A stretch of 64,000 bases of DNA from Rubripirellula lacrimiformis (GTDB lineage: Bacteria; Planctomycetota; Planctomycetia; Pirellulales; Pirellulaceae), in assembly GCF_007741535.1 (NCBI RefSeq), contig NZ_CP036525.1, positions 1,984,001 to 2,048,000 on the forward strand, read 5' to 3'. The notes below the pieces were generated by a model that did no database searches, was not told the origin of the DNA, and worked only from the letters and a program-made list of their open reading frames with translations. Of this stretch, positions 45,713-53,230 are shown one piece after another. A program made the position numbers and the translations under genes. Every line of letters starts with the position of its first letter. Position 1 is the stretch's first letter.

Positions 45713-45732
45713 TGTGTTAATTCATTAATACA
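45713..45732. promoter_or_regulatory. Candidate YtrA-type operator
   Basis: TGTGTTAATTCATTAATACA is a 20-bp dyad in which only the pair at positions 4/17 and the centre fail to match, the TTAAT-N2-ATTAA form expected for GntR dimers. It lies 12 bases upstream of the regulator's start codon, where binding would block transcription. The rest of the gap 45733-46006 holds a GCAGGAG ribosome site for the next gene and nothing else I recognise. Confidence 0.7.
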
Positions 45733-46006
45733 GAATCGCGAGCCCGTGTCAAGTTTTTTTCAGGGCATCCTTGCCGCAAGCCCGGCGGTCGGCATCGGCC
45801 GCGGATGCTTTTCACTGCGGTGGGGTGGGTTTCACGCGTGCAACAGGATGAAATGGCGAAATTTTAGAAATGGGCTTGCCAAAACAGCGTCAATCTTGCG
45901 ATAGCCCTCAGGAAGGACCACTCAAAAACGGTCGTGGCGGCGCATGGGTGCCCCGCGGCAGAGGCTTTCACCGCGGATCGAAGAATCGCCGCAGGAGAAT
46001 ACATCC

Positions 46007-46501
46007 ATGAAACCAAACACCTATTTGCTTACCGCCCAGCGGTTTTCGCCATCGCCGCTGCGTGCATTGATCGCGATCACGGCCATTGTCGGGCTATCGC
46101 TTTCCGCCTCGGCTCAGGACATGGCGCCTGAGTTGGGTGAGGAGCCTGCGTCGCCGATGGCGGGCATGTTCAGCGGGCTCAATCCAGCCAACTGGACGAT
46201 GCCGAACTTCAAAGAAATGCTGCCCGGTCAGCAGGAAAAGGCTCGCATCGTCGAAAAGAAAGACGGGTTGTTCACCGAGGTGAAACAAACCGCCACGCGA
46301 AGCTGGACGAAGACCAAAGAGATCTTCAATCCACAGAAGTTGAACCCGGTCAATTATCTGCCGGCGTCTTCGAAGACTCCATCGAGTTCTACCGAGGAAA
46401 CCAAGCCAGGTTTCTTCCGTTCGCTCTTCATGCCAGCCGAGCCGGTCGCCGAACCGACTCCTACGGTCCAGGATTTTCTAAAGCAGTCGCGCCCAAGCTA
46501 A
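46007..46501 (+). CDS. Small secreted protein, unknown function
   Basis: A 164-residue protein from ATG 46007 with AGGAG upstream; the frame from 45944 has no ribosome site. A signal peptide (residues ~15-37, cut after SASAQ) is followed by a Met/Pro-rich region (SPMAGMFSGLNPANWTMPNFKEMLPG), then basic and Ser/Thr-rich parts and a proline-rich end (PAEPVAEPTPTVQDFLKQSRPS). No domain is recognised, but this type of exported protein is common in Rhodopirellula relatives. It may bind the envelope. Its stop codon is 60 bases from the next repeat array. Confidence 0.65.
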   Translation: MKPNTYLLTAQRFSPSPLRALIAITAIVGLSLSASAQDMAPELGEEPASPMAGMFSGLNPANWTMPNFKEMLPGQQEKARIVEKKDGLFTEVKQTATRSWTKTKEIFNPQKLNPVNYLPASSKTPSSSTEETKPGFFRSLFMPAEPVAEPTPTVQDFLKQSRPS

Positions 46502-46560
46502 GCAGGTAGCCAGACGTCTTTCGGTCGAAGAGCGATTCGCGCAAACCTGCACATCGCTGC

Positions 46561-46862
46561 GTAGCGGAAGTCGCCAAGACTTTCGGCAACTCTGCACAAC
46601 GCTGCGTAGCGGAAGTCGTCAAGACTTTCGGCAAACCCTGCACAACGCTGCGTAGCGGAAGTCGCCAAGACTTTCGGCAACCCTGCACAACGCTGCGTAG
46701 CGGAAGTCGCCAAGACTTTCGGCAACCCTGCACAACGCTGCGTAGCGGAAGTCGTCAAGACTTTCGGCAACCCTGCACAGCGCTGCGTAGCGGAAGTCGC
46801 CAAGACTTTCGGCAACCCTGCACAACGCTGCGTAGCGGAAGTCGCCAAGACTTTCGGCAAAC
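46561..46862. repeat. Seven-unit 45-bp tandem repeat sharing its core with the 42-kb array
   Basis: GTAGCGGAAGTCG starts at 46561, 46606, 46652, 46697, 46742, 46787 and 46832. The core differs from the 42-kb array by one base (GCGG for GCGC) and by GTC/GCC variants, while the rest of the unit is different (AACCCTGCACAACGCTGC). The same hairpin AAGTC-GCCAA-GACTT is present in the core. The two arrays lie 4 kb apart. Confidence 0.95.
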
Positions 46863-46995
46863 CCCAACCGCCGAAACACTCGGCAATTTGTATCTTGACT
46901 TTGCCGATTCGTCGCTCGCCTCGGTTTCGCCGCTCGCTTACCGGCCTGCTGATCTAGTAACCCGCTGCGTGAGCCAGGGGTTCAATAGGATCCCT

Positions 46996-47111
46996 CGCTC
47001 ACGCGTCGGGTTGTGATTGCAAAGCTACTTTCTTGGCAGCGACTCAATCACAACGCCGCTCACGCGTCGGGTTGTGATTGCAAAGCTACTTTCTTGGCAG
47101 CGACTCAATCA
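46996..47111. repeat. Exact 55-bp direct duplication
   Basis: A 55-base sequence starting CGCTCACGCGTCGGGTTGTG occurs at 46996-47050 and 47057-47111 with a 6-base spacer. CAATCACAAC at the first copy's junction and GTTGTGATTG in the second form a 10-bp dyad. The surrounding gap (46863-46995 and 47112-47243) contains further short GC-rich direct repeats (AGCAGGCTGC) but no gene. Confidence 0.9.
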
Positions 47112-47243
47112 GCAGGCTGCGATCGCCCAAGCGGCTCGCTGAACCAGCAGGCTGCTGGCCATCGTTCCCGCTTTCAGCCGGACGCTATCGCGTGGCGGCT
47201 GATGGGATGCTGCACCTGATATCCGCGCGTGGCGGATGCGGAA

Positions 47244-48149
47244 TTAGACCGCCGTTGCTTCTTGCAATCCGAATGCGAACAGGGTTTCGCGTAGCGTTTC
47301 GCAGTCTTTGGCGTCCAGCGGTGTCATTGGCAATCGCAATTCGCCCGTGTCGCGTCCGACCATTTGCATGGCGGTTTTGACAGGGATCGGGTTGGTTGCC
47401 AGGCCCAGCATGGTGTTGCAGAGCGCGAACAAACGGTGGTGCAGTTTTCGAGCGGTTTCGAAGTCGCCCGCCGCCGCGGCTTGGACCAATTCGATCATTG
47501 GACCCGGTACCAAGTTGCCGACGACGGAGATCACGCCTTCGGCACCGACGCTCATCATCGGCAGAGTCAGCGAGTCATCGCCCGACAGCACGGTCAGATC
47601 GGTCGTGCCCAGGATGGCCGAACACTGGTCCAGTTTTCCGGTGGCTTCCTTGACCATCTTGATGCCGTCCAGGCTGGATAGCCGCTGGATCGTATCGACG
47701 TCGATCTCTTTGCCGGTTCGGCCTGGGATGTTGTAAACGCACACCGGGATATCGATGTCTTCGGCGATCGCTTTGAAGTGTTGGTAGAAGCCTTCCTGGG
47801 TCGGCTTGTTGTAATAGGGGGCGACCTGCAGCGTTGCGTCGGCGCCTTCGGCAGCCGCACGGCGGGTTAGCCGCAGCGCTTCGGCGGTGCTATTGCTTCC
47901 CGTACCGGCCATCACTTTGGCTCGCCCCGCAACGCACTGGATCACTTCGCTGATGACGCGTTCGTGTTCGTCGTGCGACAGGGTTGGCGATTCGCCGGTG
48001 GTGCCGACGGGAACGATGCATTTGGTGCCGGCAGCGATCTGGAACTCGACTTGTTCCCGAAGTCGAACAACGTCGACTTTGTCGTCGGAAAACGGCGTGA
48101 TGATGGCGACGGACAGACCGGCAAACTCAGAACCCTTGCGTTGGGCCAT
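47244..48149 (-). CDS. dapA: 4-hydroxy-tetrahydrodipicolinate synthase
   Basis: A 301-residue TIM-barrel enzyme from ATG 48149; the longer frame is non-coding. It condenses pyruvate with aspartate semialdehyde in lysine and peptidoglycan (diaminopimelate) synthesis. The Schiff-base Lys lies in [12 protein letters not shown], the catalytic Tyr in [10 protein letters not shown], and the pyruvate loop in [16 protein letters not shown]. Family length is 290-300 residues, so it is complete. Members of the wider N-acetylneuraminate lyase family look similar, but the TTGESPTL motif favours DapA. Confidence 0.93.
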   Translation of the reverse strand: MAQRKGSEFAGLSVAIITPFSDDKVDVVRLREQVEFQIAAGTKCIVPVGTTGESPTLSHDEHERVISEVIQCVAGRAKVMAGTGSNSTAEALRLTRRAAAEGADATLQVAPYYNKPTQEGFYQHFKAIAEDIDIPVCVYNIPGRTGKEIDVDTIQRLSSLDGIKMVKEATGKLDQCSAILGTTDLTVLSGDDSLTLPMMSVGAEGVISVVGNLVPGPMIELVQAAAAGDFETARKLHHRLFALCNTMLGLATNPIPVKTAMQMVGRDTGELRLPMTPLDAKDCETLRETLFAFGLQEATAV

Positions 48150-48721
48150 GAAAACTCTCACTCGAAATGGACACGGTTGACTGCCTGGAAGTGTACCAGC
48201 CGAGTCGCTTTCCGCTAAAGGACTCAAAAGACGGGAATGTAGGAAAACAGGTTCACCGGTTCCGATGGCGACCCAGCCGATCGCCGCGGGTGAAAATCGC
48301 ACGGTCGATGCGGGGGGGCGGACTCCATCGCGGCTGCCAGCCGATTCGCGGGGACCAAGCCGACCGGAGGTCCCGTCGCCGCCAGTCGGGCAGAAAAATC
48401 TTTCCGGTTGTACCGATTCAAAAGGTTTGGTGGACGTTCTAGGTGTGTCCACCGTTGTGTTTTCCGCTATCGCGGGCACATTCGGAGTCAGCGGTTAGCA
48501 AATCGCCTGTTTTCCCAAGCCGTCACAGTCGCTTTGGGCTTGCGTGAGCGGCTTCTTCCGCCATACTTACCCGCTTCGCGTGAAAATCTCGTGTGCAATC
48601 ATCGCACCAAAAGGTTTAGCCTGCCAGGAAACGGTCGAAGAAATCGAACGCCGGCACTGCAAAACGCGGCCAAACAAAACAAACCACCCGATCAACATTG
48701 ACAGTTTAAGGTAAAGCATCG
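48150..48721. other. Divergent promoter region of dapA and the rplY block
   Basis: This 572-base stretch has no ORF I trust; the ORFs in it are fragments in shifted frames. It ends with AAGG four bases before the rplY ATG. No lysine riboswitch aptamer or other known leader is recognisable upstream of dapA by eye. Confidence 0.35.
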
Positions 48722-49351
48722 ATGGCAGACGTATTTGAAGTCGAAACTCGCGAGGAAGTCGGTTCTGCCGCGACTCGTCGTTTACGTCGCAAGGGTCTTG
48801 TTCCTGCAGTGCTTTACGGTCACGGCGAAGAGAACAAGCATCTTGCAGTCCCGGAAGCCCAGGTTCGCACCTTGTTGCGTCACCACGGCAAGATGGTCGA
48901 ACTGAAGGGCGTATGCAAAGAAACCGCCTTGGTCAGCGATATCCACTGGGATCCTTTGGGCATCGACGTTTTGCACATGGACCTGATTCGGGTGAACCTG
49001 AAAGAAATGGTTGCTGTGAACGTGCCAATTCACGTCCGCGGCGAAGCTGTTGGAGTTCGTGAAGGCGGCATGCTGCTGGAAAACTCCCACGAAGTCGAAA
49101 TCCGCTGCCCTGCCGGCGCGATTCCTGAAAACATTGATCTGGACGTCTCGGAACTAGCGTTGGGCGGGCACTTGTCCGCTGGCGATCTAGTGTTGCCCGA
49201 GGGTGTCGAACTGGTCACGCCTGCCGAAACGGTTGTTTGTCACGTCGAAGAGCCTCGCAAGGCCAGCGAAGAAGGTGACGAAGCCGTCGCCGTTGGTGGC
49301 GAGCCTGAGGTGATCTCCAAGGGTGGCGACAGCAGCGAAGGTGAGGACTGA
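48722..49351 (+). CDS. rplY: Ribosomal protein L25 / Ctc
   Basis: A 209-residue long-form L25. Residues ~1-93 are the 5S rRNA-binding domain (EVETREEVGSAATRRLRRKG; VPAVLYGHGEENKHLAVP), and residues ~94-190 the CTC C-terminal domain (ENIDLDVSELALGGHLSAGDL). The tail is acidic. It opens the conserved run rplY-pth-rpsF-ssb-rplI, all on the plus strand. Its ATG follows AAGGTAAAGC. Confidence 0.96.
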   Translation: MADVFEVETREEVGSAATRRLRRKGLVPAVLYGHGEENKHLAVPEAQVRTLLRHHGKMVELKGVCKETALVSDIHWDPLGIDVLHMDLIRVNLKEMVAVNVPIHVRGEAVGVREGGMLLENSHEVEIRCPAGAIPENIDLDVSELALGGHLSAGDLVLPEGVELVTPAETVVCHVEEPRKASEEGDEAVAVGGEPEVISKGGDSSEGED

Positions 49352-49457
49352 TGATCCTGGTTGGCAATGGTGGGCGTGAGTATTTTGTGACCGCCCGGGT
49401 TGTCAGTCGCGGAAAACGGTCAGGTTTTTGTGCCCTCGCAAGCTGGAACGCAAGGCT

Positions 49458-50102
49458 TTGAAGTTGATCGTTGGGCTCGGGAATCCCGGCCGAAAGTATG
49501 AGCAAACCCGGCATAATATCGGGTTTGTCGTAGTGGATAAAGTTGCCGCTTTGGTTTCTGCTAGTCCTTCGAAGGTTCAATTCGAAGCGATGGCGGCCGA
49601 CGCGGTGGTTTCAGGCGAGCGGTTGATTCTGCTTTGGCCTCAGACGTACATGAACGCCAGCGGGCAAAGTGTTCGCAAGGCGATGGATTTTTATAAGTTG
49701 GCTGCCAGTGATGTTTTGGTCGTCTGTGACGATTTGAACTTAGCCAGCGGAAAGGTGCGGTTGCGAGCGTCGGGTTCAGCGGGAGGCCAGAAGGGCTTGG
49801 CTGATACGATCCGGCACCTGCAGAGCGACGAATTCGCCAGGCTGAAGATTGGCATCGGACGCCCGCCCGAAGGTTGGGAAGTAACAGACTACGTGCTCGG
49901 GAAATTCTCGGGTAACGAACAAGAGACGATGGAGACTGCCGCAACCGCTGCGGCTCGTGTCGCGATCAGCTGGGCCACCGATGGTGTCGCCGCGGCGATG
50001 AATCGGCATAATGGCGGCGATGACGGCGGAGCCAAAAAAGGAGCGTCCAAGAAGCAAAGGGACGTCTCCGGTAACGGCGGGAAGCCGGGGCGACCTTCTT
50101 GA
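49458..50102 (+). CDS. pth: Peptidyl-tRNA hydrolase
   Basis: A 214-residue hydrolase that recycles tRNA from drop-off peptidyl-tRNA. I choose TTG 49458 because it gives the family's usual opening KLIVGLGNPGRKYEQTRHNIGF; an upstream TTG at 49428 would add ten residues. The key residues are visible: Asn in GNPG, catalytic His in TRHNIGF, Asn in PQTYMNASG and Asp in VCDDLNLASGKVRLR. The last ~30 residues (GGDDGGAKKGASKKQRDVSGNGG) are a disordered extension. Confidence 0.92.
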   Translation: MKLIVGLGNPGRKYEQTRHNIGFVVVDKVAALVSASPSKVQFEAMAADAVVSGERLILLWPQTYMNASGQSVRKAMDFYKLAASDVLVVCDDLNLASGKVRLRASGSAGGQKGLADTIRHLQSDEFARLKIGIGRPPEGWEVTDYVLGKFSGNEQETMETAATAAARVAISWATDGVAAAMNRHNGGDDGGAKKGASKKQRDVSGNGGKPGRPS

Positions 50103-50213
50103 AGGTTCGCTGGATTCGGCGGGCTGTGTCAGTCCGCCAGCGGGTAGAGAGCAGATAGACTGTCCAAAAACAACGACCAACGACCGAAACTGTTTTAGAG
50201 AGATTGACCGACT

Positions 50214-50633
50214 GTGGCTAAAAAGAACACTTACGAAACCCTGCTGATCCTCGATAGCAACCTGTACGCTCGCGATCCCGGTGGCGTCAGCAAGCAAGTC
50301 AGCGACATCATCACCGAAGCCGGTGGCGAAGTATTGGTCAGTCGATTGTGGATGGAGCAAAAGCTTGCTTATCCAATCGACAAGCACCAAAAGGGCACCT
50401 ACTGGTTGACCTACTTCGAAATGGAAGGTCCTAGCCTGAACAAGCTGGATCGCGCTTTCCAGTTGTGCGAACCTGTTTTGCGTCAGATGACGTTGAAGCT
50501 GGAACCACGGTTGATCGAGCCGATCTTGGCAAACGCTCGTGGCGAATCGGTCCGCGTTTCAGCTTCGGCTGAATCCGCAGACGGTGAAGCTGAAGTCGTT
50601 GCCGAAAGCGACGACGCAGCCGTCGAAGCGTAG
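50214..50633 (+). CDS. rpsF: Ribosomal protein S6
   Basis: A 139-residue S6 from GTG 50214. The core (YETLLILDSNLYARDP...LWMEQKLAYPIDKHQKGTYWLTYFE) has the S6 alternating beta-alpha fold, and an acidic C-terminal tail (SADGEAEVVAESDDAAVEA) extends beyond the usual ~100 residues. It binds the central domain of 16S rRNA with S18. It sits 85 bases before ssb, the usual pairing. Confidence 0.96.
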   Translation: MAKKNTYETLLILDSNLYARDPGGVSKQVSDIITEAGGEVLVSRLWMEQKLAYPIDKHQKGTYWLTYFEMEGPSLNKLDRAFQLCEPVLRQMTLKLEPRLIEPILANARGESVRVSASAESADGEAEVVAESDDAAVEA

Positions 50634-50718
50634 GTATTTCAAAGATTCGCTTGTGCTCCACTGCGTTTGATGAAAATGCAAATCGGTTGCAGGCGTTCGA
50701 TGCAGGCAAGGGAAACCC

Positions 50719-51294
50719 ATGGCAAGCTATAACCGAGTCATCTTGGTGGGCAATCTGACTCGAGATATCGAGCTGAGATACACGCCAGGTGGAACTGCGG
50801 TTTCGGACATCAGTATCGCGGTGAATGACCGACGCAAATCGGCCAGCGGCGAGTGGGTCGAAGAAACGACTTTTGTGGACGTCACCCTGTGGGGGCGAAC
50901 GGCAGAAGTGGCCAGCGAATACCTTGGCAAAGGTTCGCCGATCTTGGTCGAAGGTCGGTTGAAACTGGATACCTGGGAAACCGACGGCCAGAAACGAAGT
51001 AAATTGCGAGTTGTTTGCGACCGAATGCAGATGCTAAGCGGTGGCGCGCCAGGAAGCGGTGGCGGCAGTGGCGGTGGATCGGCAAGCCGTCCAGCACCAG
51101 CCGCACGGCCTGCACCGGCAGCGCAATCGGCTTCGCGAAGTGACGAGTACAGCGAGTATGATTCGGGACGCGACAGTTCAGGCGATGGCGGTTCCGGTGG
51201 TCGCTCCGAAAGCGTCAAAGAATCCAACCAAGGACGGTCGGCTCAGCCCACCGGGGATGGTCCCGGTTACGACGAGCCAGATATTCCATTTTAG
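50719..51294 (+). CDS. ssb: Single-stranded DNA-binding protein
   Basis: A 191-residue SSB with the OB fold in residues 1-105 ([63 protein letters not shown]), a Gly/Ser/Ala-rich linker, and the acidic tip EPDIPF that binds partner proteins. The tip matches the usual DDDIPF. It lies between rpsF and rplI. Confidence 0.96.
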   Translation: MASYNRVILVGNLTRDIELRYTPGGTAVSDISIAVNDRRKSASGEWVEETTFVDVTLWGRTAEVASEYLGKGSPILVEGRLKLDTWETDGQKRSKLRVVCDRMQMLSGGAPGSGGGSGGGSASRPAPAARPAPAAQSASRSDEYSEYDSGRDSSGDGGSGGRSESVKESNQGRSAQPTGDGPGYDEPDIPF

Positions 51295-51440
51295 TAGGGC
51301 GATCTGCTATACATTTCGTTCTGGCAAGCCAACTGCGACCGTTGACGAGGCTGGTCGAATCCCAGCGATTCGTCACCTGTCCCCTGAAATTTAACATTCC
51401 ATTCAACTGAATCACTGATTCGATCATTCAGAGTTTTGAT

Positions 51441-51977
51441 ATGACTACCTCCACTCCCCGTCGACGTACCCAGACCTTCAAGCGTTTGCCCAAAGGCGAG
51501 AACGGCGGCATTCAACTGCTGTTGATCCACAACGTCGAACATCTTGGTAAGCAGGGCGACATCATCGAGGTGAAGTCCGGTTACGCTCTGAATTTCCTGT
51601 TGCCACAGGGTCTGGCCACCGTCGCAACCGACCACCACAAGCGAATGGTCGAAAAGCACCGTGAAAAATTGCGTGCGATCGAACTCGAAAAGCTCAGCGA
51701 ATTCCGCAAGCTGGCCGACGAATTGGGTCGTCAGTCGATCACGATCGAAGCCAACGCCAACGACGAAGGCCATCTGTACGGCAGCGTCGGAGCCCACGAA
51801 ATCGTCGAATCGCTCAAGGGTGCCAGCTTCACCTTGGCTACCGACCAAATTCGTTTGGAAGGTCCGCTGAAGGAACTTGGCCTCTACACGGTCAAAGTTC
51901 ACTTGCACAGCGAAGTGGACGCCAGCGTCAAGGTTTGGGTCGTTCCGACCGTTGCTGCTGACGCCGCTGGTAACTGA
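51441..51977 (+). CDS. rplI: Ribosomal protein L9
   Basis: A 178-residue L9 with an unusual ~24-residue basic N-terminal extension (TSTPRRRTQTFKRLPKGENG) before the normal opening (IQLLLIHNVEHLGKQGDIIEVKSGYALNFLLPQGLA). The long helix (HHKRMVEKHREKLRAIELEK) and the C-terminal domain (GHLYGSVGAHEIVESLKG) are intact. rpsR, which is often between ssb and rplI, is absent; only 146 bases separate the two genes. Confidence 0.95.
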   Translation: MTTSTPRRRTQTFKRLPKGENGGIQLLLIHNVEHLGKQGDIIEVKSGYALNFLLPQGLATVATDHHKRMVEKHREKLRAIELEKLSEFRKLADELGRQSITIEANANDEGHLYGSVGAHEIVESLKGASFTLATDQIRLEGPLKELGLYTVKVHLHSEVDASVKVWVVPTVAADAAGN

Positions 51978-52489
51978 TCGGATTTGCCGCGACAGACGCC
52001 TGTGGGTTCACCTGTGGGCGTTCGTTGGGGCAGCGGATGTGCGCTCGCCGATTGCTGGCCGAGCGACGGGGCGGACTTTGTCTGCAGGATTCGGCTGGTC
52101 GCACCGATATTGAATTTCAGATAGAGACCGATCCGGTCATGGACGTGGTTCGGATCGGCATCCAGAAGCCGAAGTCTGCGAGCTTCGGCGATGGCTACTG
52201 ACCAGTGCAGCGGTCGCCGAGAAAGCCATGCGTTGGATGTCGCCGATTTTGGATGGTCGCGATGGCGATTCAGCCGGCGACGGTAGTATCGATCGGCTTG
52301 CCGAACGGTCTTACTTGGCAAACGTTCGTACTTGGCGGACGGTCGTGATCGACTGGCGACACTTTCGGCTGTTCGTCGATGGCTGTGTGCGAGTCATTTT
52401 TAGAATGGAATTCGATTTTTCGAGGTCATCACCTCTTGGAATCGATCGAAGCATCGTTAGACTCGGCGATGTGCAAGCGAATTCAAACC
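51978..52489. other. Gene-free stretch between rplI and tRNA-Leu
   Basis: No ORF with a ribosome site and no repeat or strong hairpin stands out. It probably holds the terminator of the ribosomal block and the tRNA promoter, but neither is clear by eye. Confidence 0.3.
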
Positions 52490-52571
52490 GGGGCTGTGGC
52501 GGAACTGGCAGACGCGCTAGATTTAGGATCTAGTTTCTTCGGAAGTGCAGGTTCGATTCCTGTCAGCCCTA
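52490..52571 (+). tRNA. tRNA-Leu (anticodon UAG)
   Basis: Acceptor arms GGGGCTG and CAGCCCT pair with one G-T, and the discriminator is A. The anticodon stem CTAGA/TCTAG closes loop TTTAGGA with anticodon TAG. A stem-forming long variable arm (CTTCGGAAG) and the T arm with TTCGATT follow. A run of seven T directly follows the gene. Confidence 0.95.
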
Positions 52572-53230
52572 TTTTTTTGAATCGCAGGTCATCTCTTTGC
52601 CGGTCTTGGCCCTTCGCTGGGGGCTCTTTGCCGTGCCCTGTACCTGTTGAATTTGCCTGTTGTGCCGTGTTTTAACGGCGTCCTGGTTGGCCAGCCGATT
52701 GAATTTCTGGCGATCAATGATTTCGCTGGCGACGATTGCGGCGGATTGCCGAAGACAGATTCTTTGCAGCGAGAATAGGACGATCGCGTGGACTGGTCGT
52801 ATTTGATAGGCTTTTCGGGCAGCTCGTCATTGACCATTCGTCAGCCCGCAAATACATTTAGCCGGAAAATTGACGTGTTTTCAGGCACAGATGGCGGTTG
52901 TTTAGCTTCCTGCGTCGGCTTCTCATCACCAATCGGCTCACCCCGACCCACCGGATGGTCCCTCTGCGATACGCATTTCGCAGGCGGACAAAGAATTTGC
53001 AGCACCCGTAGCGTCTGCGGATTCGGATGAATCGGGTCTCCGAGTCGACCGTGAAACCAGCGTTGTTGAATCGAGTATCGTTTCAGCTTTGCCGGAGAGA
53101 TCGGATGCCCCCTGAGGCGGTTGTTTGCCCTGGCAATGGTTTTGCTGTGGGGACCGTCGTCCGGTGGCGACCGGGCACTCATACGCATCCATGAAAAATC
53201 ACTGACTAACGGCTTCCCTAGAGAAAAACG
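52572..53230. other. Long leader region upstream of ppdK
   Basis: A 659-base stretch without a recognisable gene. ORFs that cross it lack ribosome sites, and the largest is antisense to ppdK. CCTAGAGAAAAACG lies just before the ppdK ATG. No riboswitch is recognised. Confidence 0.3.

Noticed and set aside
42117-46862. The two tandem arrays as CRISPR
   Set aside because: Sequence between cores is the same in every unit of an array rather than unique spacers, periods are 45-50 with a GC-rich filler, and no cas gene is present.
48150-48721. Lysine riboswitch upstream of dapA
   Set aside because: I cannot recognise the conserved aptamer core by eye; a covariance-model search would decide it.
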